Source: Winslowiella toletana (GTDB lineage Bacteria > Pseudomonadota > Gammaproteobacteria > Enterobacterales > Enterobacteriaceae). From it: a stretch of 64,000 bases of DNA. The stretch covers positions 3,348,001 through 3,412,000 of the forward strand of contig NZ_CP134152.1 of the NCBI RefSeq assembly GCF_032164335.1, read 5' to 3'. Below the pieces are notes generated by a model. That model was given only the letters and a program-made list of their open reading frames with translations. It did not search any database and was not told where the DNA came from. A program made the translations under genes and the position numbers. Shown here in pieces: positions 50,258 through 58,090 of this stretch (position 1 is the first letter of the stretch; every line of letters begins with the position of its first letter).

Positions 50258-51190
50258 ATGGCGCAGCAAGATAAAAATCAACTGGATGATGTAGAAGTAG
50301 AGAGTGAAGAAAGTGAACAGGGAAAAGAAATTGAAGTAGATGAGGAAGAGTTACCTTCGGCTGCGGCAGCTGTTCATGAGCAAATTCGTTCAGACGGCGA
50401 AAAGGAGCTGGAACGCGACGGCATGGCCCTGCTGTGGTCGGCGATTGCCGCGGGTTTATCAATGGGCGCTTCGCTGATGGCCAAAGGGATTTTCCAGGTA
50501 CACCTTGGCGACCTTCCCGGTGGATTTTTGCTGGAAAACCTCGGCTACACCTTTGGTTTTGTCATTGTCATCATGGCACGCCAACAACTGTTTACGGAAA
50601 ATACCGTAACCGCCGTGCTGCCGATTATGCACAAACCTACCGGCAGCAATTTTCTGTTGCTGCTCCGCCTGTGGGGCATTGTATTAATGGGCAATATTGT
50701 TGGCACCGGGCTGGCCGCGCTGGCATTTAATCATATGCCTATTTTCGACGACGCCACGCGTGAAGCCTTTACCCATATCAGTGAAAAAGTGATGGCCAAC
50801 CCGCCTGCCGAAATGTTTGCTAACGCAGTGGTTTCAGGCTGGATTATCGCCACAATGGTGTGGATGTTCCCTTCAGCCGGCGCAGCCAAAATCGTGGTAA
50901 TCATTATGATGACATGGCTGGTGGCGCTGGGCGATTTAGCCCATATCGTGGTGGGTTCGGTCGAGGTGCTCTATCTGGTATTTGACGGCACGATCCCGTG
51001 GTATGAGTTTTTCTGGCCTTTCGCGCTGCCGACGCTGGCTGGCAATATTATTGGCGGAACCTTTATTTTTGCGCTGATCAGCCATGCGCAAATTCGTAAT
51101 GAAATTAGCCAGAAAGCCAAGGCAGAAGCGGCAGCGAAAAAACGCAAAGCAGAGCGCGAGGAGCAATCGGCAGAAAATAGTCAGTCCTGA
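50258..51190 (+). CDS. yfdC: FNT-family membrane channel YfdC
   Basis: 310-aa member of the formate/nitrite transporter family with about six helices (roughly residues 60-280). Long acidic N-terminal tail (VEVESEESEQGKEIEVDEEE) and a Lys/Ala/Glu C-terminal helix, both as in E. coli YfdC, which is also 310 aa. Substrate unknown. SD GAGGAAA precedes the ATG. A tRNA gene follows, as in E. coli. Confidence 0.93.
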   Translation: MAQQDKNQLDDVEVESEESEQGKEIEVDEEELPSAAAAVHEQIRSDGEKELERDGMALLWSAIAAGLSMGASLMAKGIFQVHLGDLPGGFLLENLGYTFGFVIVIMARQQLFTENTVTAVLPIMHKPTGSNFLLLLRLWGIVLMGNIVGTGLAALAFNHMPIFDDATREAFTHISEKVMANPPAEMFANAVVSGWIIATMVWMFPSAGAAKIVVIIMMTWLVALGDLAHIVVGSVEVLYLVFDGTIPWYEFFWPFALPTLAGNIIGGTFIFALISHAQIRNEISQKAKAEAAAKKRKAEREEQSAENSQS

Positions 51191-51225
51191 CTGGCGACAG
51201 AATAAGCAATTGGACGGGTAAGTAG

Positions 51226-51254
51226 TTAATCTGCGTGTAAAAATGCGCTATACT
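51226..51254 (+). promoter_or_regulatory. Promoter of tRNA-Arg
   Basis: -10 TATACT (51249-51254) and a weak -35 TTAATC (51226-51231) with a 17-base spacer, followed by a GC-rich discriminator, typical of stable-RNA promoters. Confidence 0.6.
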
Positions 51255-51264
51255 GCCCGTCCTC

Positions 51265-51339
51265 GTCCCCTTAGTTAAATGGATATAACGAGCCCCTCCT
51301 AAGGGCTAGTTGTAGGTTCGATTCCTGCAGGGGACGCCA
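51265..51339 (+). tRNA. argW: tRNA-Arg (CCU anticodon)
   Basis: 75-base cloverleaf with encoded CCA: acceptor GTCCCCT/AGGGGAC, anticodon stem AGCCC/GGGCT around loop CTCCTAA (anticodon CCT, reads AGG), T-loop GTTCGATTC. It occupies the argW position next to yfdC. In E. coli argW is a prophage integration site; here a T6SS cluster starts just beyond it. Confidence 0.97.
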
Positions 51340-51402
51340 CAGAACGCTTTTTTGAACCCGCTATAATTCACTTACCCTCAATTCAGCTAAGTGTTACGCT
51401 AA

Positions 51403-51804
51403 TTAATACTGGTTTCCGGAACAAATGGGTAAGTGGGTAAAACCAGGCTTACTTGCCATATAGAGCGGCGCACAGGTAGGTTTTCTTGGTTGTAGCTGTA
51501 CCGACTCCTCATTTTCCACAACAGGTGGAGATACTACTTTTTTTTTGGGTGCTGTTACTGCTTTCTTCTGCTGAACTTTTTTGACCGTTGCTGAAGATGT
51601 TATCTGCTGACTGGAACCTGAACCATAACCTGAACAGACTCGTTTCGACTGACTTAAACTGCCGTCGTTACAAACAAACGCACCACCTGTCGTACAATGA
51701 GAAATTCCGCCTTTAGATCCTGAACAAGGCTGCCGACCACGTGCGGCATCTGTCTGTGTGGCTACCAGCAGGCTCAGCATCAACAGTGGTATTATTTTTT
51801 TCAT
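51403..51804 (-). CDS. Small secreted cysteine-rich protein
   Basis: 133 aa, not recognised. Signal peptide MKKIIPLLMLSLLVATQTDA, then a compact motif CSGSKGGISHC ... FVCNDGSLSQSKRVC (Cys27, 37, 45, 57), a Lys/Gln/Pro-rich linker (about 72-108), and two more Cys (111 and 128). Six Cys suggest three disulfides in the periplasm or outside. It lies between the tRNA and the T6SS genes, same strand as the latter but 85 bases away; it may be part of the island rather than of the secretion machine. Confidence 0.7.
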   Translation of the reverse strand: MKKIIPLLMLSLLVATQTDAARGRQPCSGSKGGISHCTTGGAFVCNDGSLSQSKRVCSGYGSGSSQQITSSATVKKVQQKKAVTAPKKKVVSPPVVENEESVQLQPRKPTCAPLYMASKPGFTHLPICSGNQY

Positions 51805-51889
51805 TTATCCTCCGATAATATAATTCAACGCTATTCAGTGTTCGATCTTAATGCTCTCCCGCATAGCCAATCTGAGCCATTACTTAAAA

Positions 51890-53131
51890 TCATGGTTTTT
51901 CCACTTGCTGCTTTATTAATGCGTAACGGTTAAGCAGCTGGTTCAGGCGCATATCGGTTTGCGACAGCAGCGCAGCGGGGAGCGGCGCCCCGCTCTCAAT
52001 CTGAGCCAGTTGGTTTAACTGCTCTTCCACCGGAACCGAGCGCCCGAAGTTCTGCGTTATCGCAAACACCATCGACTTCAGCTCAGAACCGGTCAGGTAT
52101 TTACCTTTACGCTCATCAAGTGCATTGAGGCGTCTGGTCAGCTCGCGAAGGCCTTCCATTCCCTGATGCCAGCCTGAAAGCGCCTCAGATGGCAGAGCAT
52201 TGCCAATAATATGCTGCTGCCACTGCGCTTTCAGACTGTCTGAATCTTCCGGTTTCGCTCTGGCAGCCAGTTCAAAACCGTAGTTCTGTAGCCACAGTGG
52301 CGAAAACTGCCCCAGTTCTGTCAGGGCAGTTTTATCTGCCAATACAGGCACGGGACTACTTTCCACCGGACGAATAATCTGCCAGCTCCATAAACCTGCT
52401 GCAGCCAGTATCAGCATGGTCAGCATACCGGCAGCAAAACTTTTCCACGGCTTTTTGGCTGCAGGCTTTGAAGAGTCAGTGACGATGCGTGGCGCAACAG
52501 GTTCTTCACGGGCTACATAAACCAGCGGTTCAGAAGGCGCTGCGGGTGTCGGGCCAGGCGAGTCGCAGGATGACGCGGGTAATATCACCGCATTATTATC
52601 ACTGCTCTCTGCATCCATATTCTCAAGCCTTGTTGCCGCGTTGTGCATAAACGTGCACAGTTCGCCCATCTGGCTGACATTTTTCAGCTCCAGGCGCTGC
52701 AATACCTGACGAATACCGTTGAGATGTTGTTCTGCCTGATAAACCAGAGGTAAATCGGCGTACCGCAAACTGAGAGTACGCAGCAGCGATTGCAGACGCT
52801 GACTGAATGCGGCGAGGATTTCCATCCGCGCATGGACCGGCTGCGGCCACATCACGCCCCACTGATGCATCAGCAGTGCTTCAATAATCGCCAGCCCTTC
52901 GTTAAGGCCGTTCATTCCGGCCTGACGGGTGCGCGCCAGCGTATACCAGCACACCGTCTGCAGCTCCACACCGTTTTGGCGAAACAGCGACAGACTCAGC
53001 TGCTCCACTCGCGCCCAGTTCACATCGGGTCGCGCCGGATGTGACAACTTAGCCAGCTCATCACGCAGGGCGACGTAATCCGGCAGCGCGCGCGGGTCGC
53101 TGCCGGTTTTAAGTTGATTATGATTATTCAC
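51890..53131 (-). CDS. T6SS TagA/VasL-like protein (ImpA N-terminal domain)
   Basis: About 413 aa. N-terminal ImpA_N-type region (about 10-130, with GLNEGLAIIEALLMHQWGVM), proline-rich linker, one transmembrane helix (about 230-250, FAAGMLTMLILAAAGLWSW) and a C-terminal domain. This plan is that of VasL/TagA, which holds the distal end of the sheath at the opposite membrane. The GTG at 53131 has GGAA seven bases upstream. TssA itself is encoded separately at 58091, supporting the TagA/VasL reading. Confidence 0.75.
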   Translation of the reverse strand: MNNHNQLKTGSDPRALPDYVALRDELAKLSHPARPDVNWARVEQLSLSLFRQNGVELQTVCWYTLARTRQAGMNGLNEGLAIIEALLMHQWGVMWPQPVHARMEILAAFSQRLQSLLRTLSLRYADLPLVYQAEQHLNGIRQVLQRLELKNVSQMGELCTFMHNAATRLENMDAESSDNNAVILPASSCDSPGPTPAAPSEPLVYVAREEPVAPRIVTDSSKPAAKKPWKSFAAGMLTMLILAAAGLWSWQIIRPVESSPVPVLADKTALTELGQFSPLWLQNYGFELAARAKPEDSDSLKAQWQQHIIGNALPSEALSGWHQGMEGLRELTRRLNALDERKGKYLTGSELKSMVFAITQNFGRSVPVEEQLNQLAQIESGAPLPAALLSQTDMRLNQLLNRYALIKQQVEKP

Positions 53132-53190
53132 GGACAATTTCCGTCAGTTGATAAAAATGAGAATGATAATGGCGAAAGGCAGCGCATCAG

Positions 53191-53661
53191 TCAGGGCAGC
53201 AGACCTTCGATAATGCCGAAAAATACTTCTTCGTTTAACAGACGATCGGGCCTGGACAATATGCCAGTCTGGGTGCAGGTCCAGTCGGTGGCCTTGCCCG
53301 AGCGCATAAATAAACGGCAGAGGGGGGTGATCTTTCCTTCAACGCAAAGCGTAGCTTCAACACAGCCCGTCACGCCCTGCCCGTATAAAAAAATTGGCGT
53401 AAATTTAATCGTCCTGCCTTCATAGCGAAGCTGATGCCCGGGAACGTCAAAAGCGCTGTTGCCCACCAGCAAATCGATCAGCCGCACGGTGAAAGTTTCA
53501 ACCCGGATACCCGAATCCTTGAGCCAGTTTTCCATCTCTTCCTGAAGCAAATGCATCCGCTGACGAAACAACGCCAGATCTGCCTGGCTTTTATTTTCAA
53601 AGCTATCGTGACGCCCTTGCTGCTCCAGAAGCCTTTTCAAAAATCGCGCTTTTACTGACAT
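53191..53661 (-). CDS. Conserved-looking T6SS-cluster protein of unknown function
   Basis: 156 aa, not recognised. No signal peptide or helix; basic N-terminal end (MSVKARFLKRLLEQQ), an amphipathic helix, then a likely beta-rich part (YEGRTIKFTPIFLYGQGVTG; TPLCRLFMRSGKATDW). SD AGGG before the ATG at 53661. Between tssE (39 bases) and the VasL-like gene (59 bases) on the same strand, so co-transcribed with the secretion genes; may be an accessory baseplate or assembly factor, or an effector-related protein. Confidence 0.65.
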   Translation of the reverse strand: MSVKARFLKRLLEQQGRHDSFENKSQADLALFRQRMHLLQEEMENWLKDSGIRVETFTVRLIDLLVGNSAFDVPGHQLRYEGRTIKFTPIFLYGQGVTGCVEATLCVEGKITPLCRLFMRSGKATDWTCTQTGILSRPDRLLNEEVFFGIIEGLLP

Positions 53662-53700
53662 CTTTTTCCCTGTAATTTCCCGTCCGGCGCCCGGAGCGAC

Positions 53701-54156
53701 CTATAATCGTGTCTGATTATCGAAGTAGTTTTGCTGCTTAAGATGGCGAATCAACACCCGTCCTTCCGGCATAAATTCGGTACCATAGCGAACCAGCCCA
53801 ATTCCTTTCAGCTCAGCATCGATGGCATACCGCAATTCACCGGGAATCTCCTGCTCCAGCATCACCACGCTAATTCTTTTTAGCCGGGGCTCATATTTCA
53901 GCAGGACAGTGGACAGCGTGGTCATCAGTTGATGAGCGGTACCGGGCATCCCCTGCAGGATTTTGGTCATATCCGGCAGGCCATAATCCGGCAAATGCGC
54001 CAGCGTGCCGGCACGACAGTTGAGGATGCGCTGCATATTGTCCAGCACCGATAAAATTACCTGATTCTGCTCGCTGACCTGATGCAGATCGAGACCGCCG
54101 CTGAAGTTGCCCGTCAGCATTTCGTACAGTGAAGGTGCATTGTGTCCCTGTGGCAT
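53701..54156 (-). CDS. tssE: T6SS baseplate protein TssE
   Basis: 151-aa gp25-like protein of the baseplate wedge. Signature elements: SLYEMLTGNF near the start, ILNCRAGTLAHLPDYGLPDM (the gp25 NTRxGE-like region), and the C-terminal sheet. It starts one base inside the tssJ stop (TGATG). Confidence 0.88.
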   Translation of the reverse strand: MPQGHNAPSLYEMLTGNFSGGLDLHQVSEQNQVILSVLDNMQRILNCRAGTLAHLPDYGLPDMTKILQGMPGTAHQLMTTLSTVLLKYEPRLKRISVVMLEQEIPGELRYAIDAELKGIGLVRYGTEFMPEGRVLIRHLKQQNYFDNQTRL

Positions 54157-54701
54157 CAGTTCTCCTTTATCGGCAACAGCCGCAGGCTGTTGTTACCGGC
54201 CTCGAGAACACGTGGTTTATCAGGATCCAGCTCCTCACGCTCCAGCACTCGCTTCCAGTTATTCTTTGCCATATCAGGATGACGGAACAGGCCCACCACT
54301 GCGACAAACTTTGCCTCAGCTTCCATCGGCATATCCAGTGAGGCATCACCGCCAGGCTTAACAACCACATCGCGGCTGGCAAGCAGATCCGCTTGTAGTA
54401 GATTATCTCCGTCCCTCAGCAATTGCTGATAAACCGTTTTGTCGAAAGTTTTTCGATCTTTTAATTGATAGATACGCAGCACCACTGGTTCGGAAAGAGA
54501 ATTACTCTCCCTGGCATCGGTATTAAGCGCTTCACGAGCGGTAAAATCGAGATGCAGAACTTTAATTTTTTTATAAAACACTGAGTTAAAAGCCGATTTG
54601 CTGCCATCCGTGACGCTCTGCGTCAGGCCACAACCGGTGAGACTAAGCGCCAGCAGCGGCGTCAGCCAGAACGCGGTTCTAGTCAAATTTGTAAGTAACA
54701 C
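54156..54701 (-). CDS. tssJ: T6SS outer-membrane lipoprotein TssJ
   Basis: 181-aa lipoprotein of the TssJLM envelope complex. Signal with lipobox LSLTGC (Cys24), then a transthyretin-like fold (VVLRIYQLKDRKTFDKTVYQ, DMPMEAEAKFVAVVGLFRHP). Start chosen at GTG 54701, which has AAGGAA six bases before it; the open frame continues inside tssG without making sense as a signal peptide. Overlaps tssG by 23 bases. Confidence 0.87.
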   Translation of the reverse strand: MLLTNLTRTAFWLTPLLALSLTGCGLTQSVTDGSKSAFNSVFYKKIKVLHLDFTAREALNTDARESNSLSEPVVLRIYQLKDRKTFDKTVYQQLLRDGDNLLQADLLASRDVVVKPGGDASLDMPMEAEAKFVAVVGLFRHPDMAKNNWKRVLEREELDPDKPRVLEAGNNSLRLLPIKEN

Positions 54702-55764
54702 GTCGATTTCCTTGTTGTAGCGTTGCAGGCTGCAAGCCGCTGTAATATCCCAGTTCAGTGGTGAAGGTCGGTGAGATGTCATCTGGCATGCTCTCTTCTT
54801 CAATACCCAGCACGCCGTTCATTCCCAGCCAGAAAGGCGCGTCGCCCAGTGGCGGAACAGCTAACAGCCGGGTACCTACCGTCAAAGTAATACGAGCTTT
54901 AAACCGCCAGCCAAGATACACCCGTAGCATCACCAAAAAATCCTGATACAACAGCCCATCCGGCCGCCAGCCATTGGTTTCCTGCTCACTCTCCGTCGAG
55001 AGCGCAATCAGTAGCTGACTGCTGGCATCCATCGCTTCATCGCCCAACGGTGTGTTGCCATCCAGCAGAAAATCTTGATCGTCGTAAAAACCCAATGGCT
55101 GACTGATCTCCACCGGTCGCAGGCTGTAGGGACTGACCTTCACCGAGGTCTCCGGTGCCAACAGACTGACCAGAGCCTGCATCCCTTCCTGGGTTTTCCC
55201 AGGCTGACGCAGCACGCTCAACAGTGCCAGAAAGCGTGAGACTGGTGTGGCAATCTGTTTTGCTGTACCAGGAATGCCAAGACCGACCAGCCCCAGCAGC
55301 GACTGTGATATCGCGTCACTACCGCCGGCTTCAAAGGTGGCCGGATAGGAATACTTACGCCAGATACGGTAAAACTGCGTCAGAATGCGGTGACTGAAGA
55401 GATCGAGAAAGCTCTGTAGCGCTTCATGCCCTTCCCTGCGCTGAGTGATATCATCGAGATATGCCGTCGGCAGCGGCGAGTCGACACCGTACATTCCCAT
55501 AAAGGTCGTGCGCACCACCGGAGGTTTGCTTTCATCCTCTTCGTCATATTCAACCACTTTAAGTTCGCTGGCAGGGAAACCCATTCCAGGATGAGGGCTG
55601 AAACGAACCGGATCGTCCGATGGATGACTGGTTGAACCCAGCAGCGGTTTGGCTGGCTGGCTTTTTTCCAGTAACTGGCAGAAGCGGTAAAAATTAATCC
55701 GGTTCAGTTCGGCTTCCAGCCGCGGGGTCAGCCGGGAATGCGGCGATTGTGTTTCTCTTCCCAT
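54679..55764 (-). CDS. tssG: T6SS baseplate protein TssG
   Basis: 361-aa baseplate component that pairs with TssF. Family features: INFYRFCQLLEKSQPAKPLLG near the start (about residues 23-43), FMGMYGVDSPLPTAYLDDI, and the LFSHRILTQFYRIWRKY segment. Overlaps tssF by 37 bases. Confidence 0.92.
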   Translation of the reverse strand: MGRETQSPHSRLTPRLEAELNRINFYRFCQLLEKSQPAKPLLGSTSHPSDDPVRFSPHPGMGFPASELKVVEYDEEDESKPPVVRTTFMGMYGVDSPLPTAYLDDITQRREGHEALQSFLDLFSHRILTQFYRIWRKYSYPATFEAGGSDAISQSLLGLVGLGIPGTAKQIATPVSRFLALLSVLRQPGKTQEGMQALVSLLAPETSVKVSPYSLRPVEISQPLGFYDDQDFLLDGNTPLGDEAMDASSQLLIALSTESEQETNGWRPDGLLYQDFLVMLRVYLGWRFKARITLTVGTRLLAVPPLGDAPFWLGMNGVLGIEEESMPDDISPTFTTELGYYSGLQPATLQQGNRRVTYKFD

Positions 55765-57482
55765 TCCAGGCGTTCTCCAGTTGGTTGCAGAATAATAATC
55801 AGTCGGTTAAACAGGTAGATATCCGTATACAGCGCAAAAAAGCGGCTGAGCATTTCACCAAACAGACAGATATCCCCTTTCCCGGCAAAACCATTACAGT
55901 CAAGGGTCACTTCAATCTGCACACCGCGCAGCAGATAGCCCTGTTCAAAGCGTTCAGTTTCACTATGGCGGACGTCGATAATCGCCTCCAGCCGGCGTCG
56001 GTTCACCTCGCTGTTTGTCCACTCGTACAGCGCCAGCGTGCCACGTAACACTTCGGCATTATCCATCATCGACAGGAAACCACTGCCAAGATGACTCAGC
56101 ACGCGCCAGTGAAAACGATCCTGATCTGGCGGATAGCACGGCAGCGTTGGGGCGCACAGGTTGCGCACGACGATACTTGCTGAGGTGGTTTTCATCACCG
56201 TATCCAGTACGGTGCTTTGCAGCGCGCGGCGCGGTAACTGGCCGTTGGTACCGGTCAGCGTCAATGAGAGGCTCTCATCTTGCGGCACAGTGTGGTTATC
56301 AAAAGCTTCACCCCCGAGGATCAGCCAGGTATTGTGTAGCCCGGATGGCCCGCGACGCACACGGGTATGGTAGTAATATTCTGGTGCCTCGTGTCGCATC
56401 ATGCCGCCCTTGTGACGGAAGCTGGAAAACGGTACGTAGACATGCTGGCTGGATGACATCACGGAATCAACTGCGTAAATCTCGGTATGTCCGTCCTGGA
56501 TACGCATCGGGCGCAGCATATATTCCGTCTGCAGCGAGTTAAGCGTCAGCGGGTCAGATTCCAATGGGAAAAGGTTGATTACCGGCACACAATTGAGACG
56601 GAGATGCTTCTCGTTAAAGCTGAAATCATGCTCCCAGCGTTCCGCCAGCACCACGTCGATTTCAAACCACGGCAACTCTGCCGGAAAATCGACCGTCTCC
56701 AGTCCTTGCAGCCCGGTGAACATAAACTTCTCGCGGAAGGTAAAATACTCAAGCAACAGCTGATAACCACTGAAACTACTGCTGCCTTTCGGCCATAAGC
56801 CGTCGTCATCACCAAAACCCAGCGCGACGAGAGATCCGTCAAATGGGCGCCTGTCGGTATCGCCGGGAAGCCGCAGCCACATTCTGGCAACATTCATGGT
56901 AAAGGCTTCATGCATGGCACAGGCCAGCGGCGCGTCGGCGTTTAAATAGAGAGGAATACGGCTGAGATCGATACGGCTCCAGTCGGCGAGACTGCTGCAG
57001 TTAAATCGCAGGCTGACAACGGAGCGCCCATCCGAATCGGTAGTCAACGTCGCTTTTTCCAGCGACAGCGGCTGAAGGTTGATCTCCTTAGTGGTGGTGT
57101 AACGACAGCGCGTACTCTTCTCGCCGATCGGGCGCGAAAGTACCTCAAAGCCCCTGGCGATACGCATCATCTCTTTCATCTCACGCCAGTCTGGAGTGAA
57201 CTCCACCACTGACATCGAAGGGATGGTACGCAGATAGTGCGGCCATAGCATACTGACCAGCCCTTCGGTCAGTTCCGGTAGGTCGTCGTCGAGCTTCTCA
57301 CGCAGCCGCCCCATCATAAAGGCAAATCCCTCAAACAGGCGTTCCACGTAAGGATCGCGCGCCCCAGCCTTGTCGAGGTTTAACATCGCCGCCCGATCGG
57401 GATGGGCACGGGCAAACTCTTCACCAGCTTCAAGCAGGTAGCGCATTTCTGCGTCGTAATAACGTAGGGTTAAGTCGTCCAT
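55728..57482 (-). CDS. tssF: T6SS baseplate protein TssF
   Basis: 584-aa VasA/ImpG family protein, the main wedge component with TssG. N-terminal YYDAEMRYLLEAGEEFARAH and RDPYVERLFEGFAFMMGRLR are strong signatures; ends near the tssG start. ATG at 57482, SD weak. The 185 bases upstream hold remnants rather than intact genes. Confidence 0.94.
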   Translation of the reverse strand: MDDLTLRYYDAEMRYLLEAGEEFARAHPDRAAMLNLDKAGARDPYVERLFEGFAFMMGRLREKLDDDLPELTEGLVSMLWPHYLRTIPSMSVVEFTPDWREMKEMMRIARGFEVLSRPIGEKSTRCRYTTTKEINLQPLSLEKATLTTDSDGRSVVSLRFNCSSLADWSRIDLSRIPLYLNADAPLACAMHEAFTMNVARMWLRLPGDTDRRPFDGSLVALGFGDDDGLWPKGSSSFSGYQLLLEYFTFREKFMFTGLQGLETVDFPAELPWFEIDVVLAERWEHDFSFNEKHLRLNCVPVINLFPLESDPLTLNSLQTEYMLRPMRIQDGHTEIYAVDSVMSSSQHVYVPFSSFRHKGGMMRHEAPEYYYHTRVRRGPSGLHNTWLILGGEAFDNHTVPQDESLSLTLTGTNGQLPRRALQSTVLDTVMKTTSASIVVRNLCAPTLPCYPPDQDRFHWRVLSHLGSGFLSMMDNAEVLRGTLALYEWTNSEVNRRRLEAIIDVRHSETERFEQGYLLRGVQIEVTLDCNGFAGKGDICLFGEMLSRFFALYTDIYLFNRLIIILQPTGERLEWEEKHNRRIPG

Positions 57483-57539
57483 AATAATTTCTGCTTAATT
57501 AATTGCTGCATTTTTTACGATAAATACAAGCAGTCGGAT

Positions 57540-57671
57540 TTAATGAGAGCAAAGTGAAGATTCTTTGACATATTTCTTGGCCAAGCCAGGCATCCATCCT
57601 GACGGAATACCTTTACAAGATACATATCCTCTTTTTCTAAGTCCCTTGGGATATAAATTAGAAAAAATCAC
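57540..57671 (-). CDS. Possible 43-aa ORF or gene remnant
   Basis: GTG at 57671 overlaps the preceding stop as GTGA and opens 43 codons (VIFSNLYPKGLRKRGYVSCK ... SSLCSH). Basic, with two Cys; looks protein-like rather than random. No SD of note and no recognised family. It may instead be the surviving end of a larger gene whose front was lost with the neighbouring pseudogene. Confidence 0.25.
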   Translation of the reverse strand: MIFSNLYPKGLRKRGYVSCKGIPSGWMPGLAKKYVKESSLCSH

Positions 57672-58022
57672 TCCACCAATAACTTCGGCGTGTCAGAGAT
57701 CCTGTCAGGTAATTCGTTGAATACCGGGCCTGCAGGGCTGGACATTCCACCTTCCACGGCAACCATACCATCGAGTAAATTACAGATAAGTTGTCCCTGA
57801 ATCATCACAGCGGCCAGTATAAGAAACAGAATTTTTAGCCATTGGCCGTCAAACTTAAAGGCAATATAAAAATAAAGCCCTGAAATAAATACGCAGCCAA
57901 TACTGGCAAGTAAAATCTGATTTGGCGTCACGCCTTTATTCTTTAATCAGCGGGTGCTATTTTTTTGCCCAGCTTTTATCCCGTGTTGCAATCGGTCGAC
58001 GATCTTTTAAATTAAGTTCCAT
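57668..58022 (-). pseudogene. Broken CDP-alcohol phosphatidyltransferase gene
   Basis: Reading from ATG 58022 gives MELNLKDRRPIATRDKSWAKK then a stop. One frame over, past a run of seven A residues and a TGA where Trp is expected, the sequence continues as LKNKGVTPNQILLASIGCVF ... LLDGMVAVEGGMSSPAGPVF, NELPDRISD. The last part holds the family metal-binding pattern (DG-x2-A ... G-x3-D). The frame ends 8 residues after PDRISD, so the C-terminal 80-100 residues of a normal ~200-aa enzyme are also missing. The part from 57931 is open from an ATG (87 aa) but lacks the conserved second half. Confidence 0.72.
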
Positions 58023-58090
58023 TTTTAACTTATTTCCTGACTTTCTTTTAACGTCATAAAGTATTACTAACCAAATTTCTGTTATTTGAA

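Noticed and set aside
51340..51402. T-run after tRNA-Arg as an intrinsic terminator
   Set aside because: Six T residues are present but no convincing hairpin precedes them.
57668..57931. 87-aa small membrane protein as an intact gene
   Set aside because: Its sequence is the middle of a CDP-alcohol phosphatidyltransferase, with the N-terminal part found just upstream in another frame and the C-terminal part absent.
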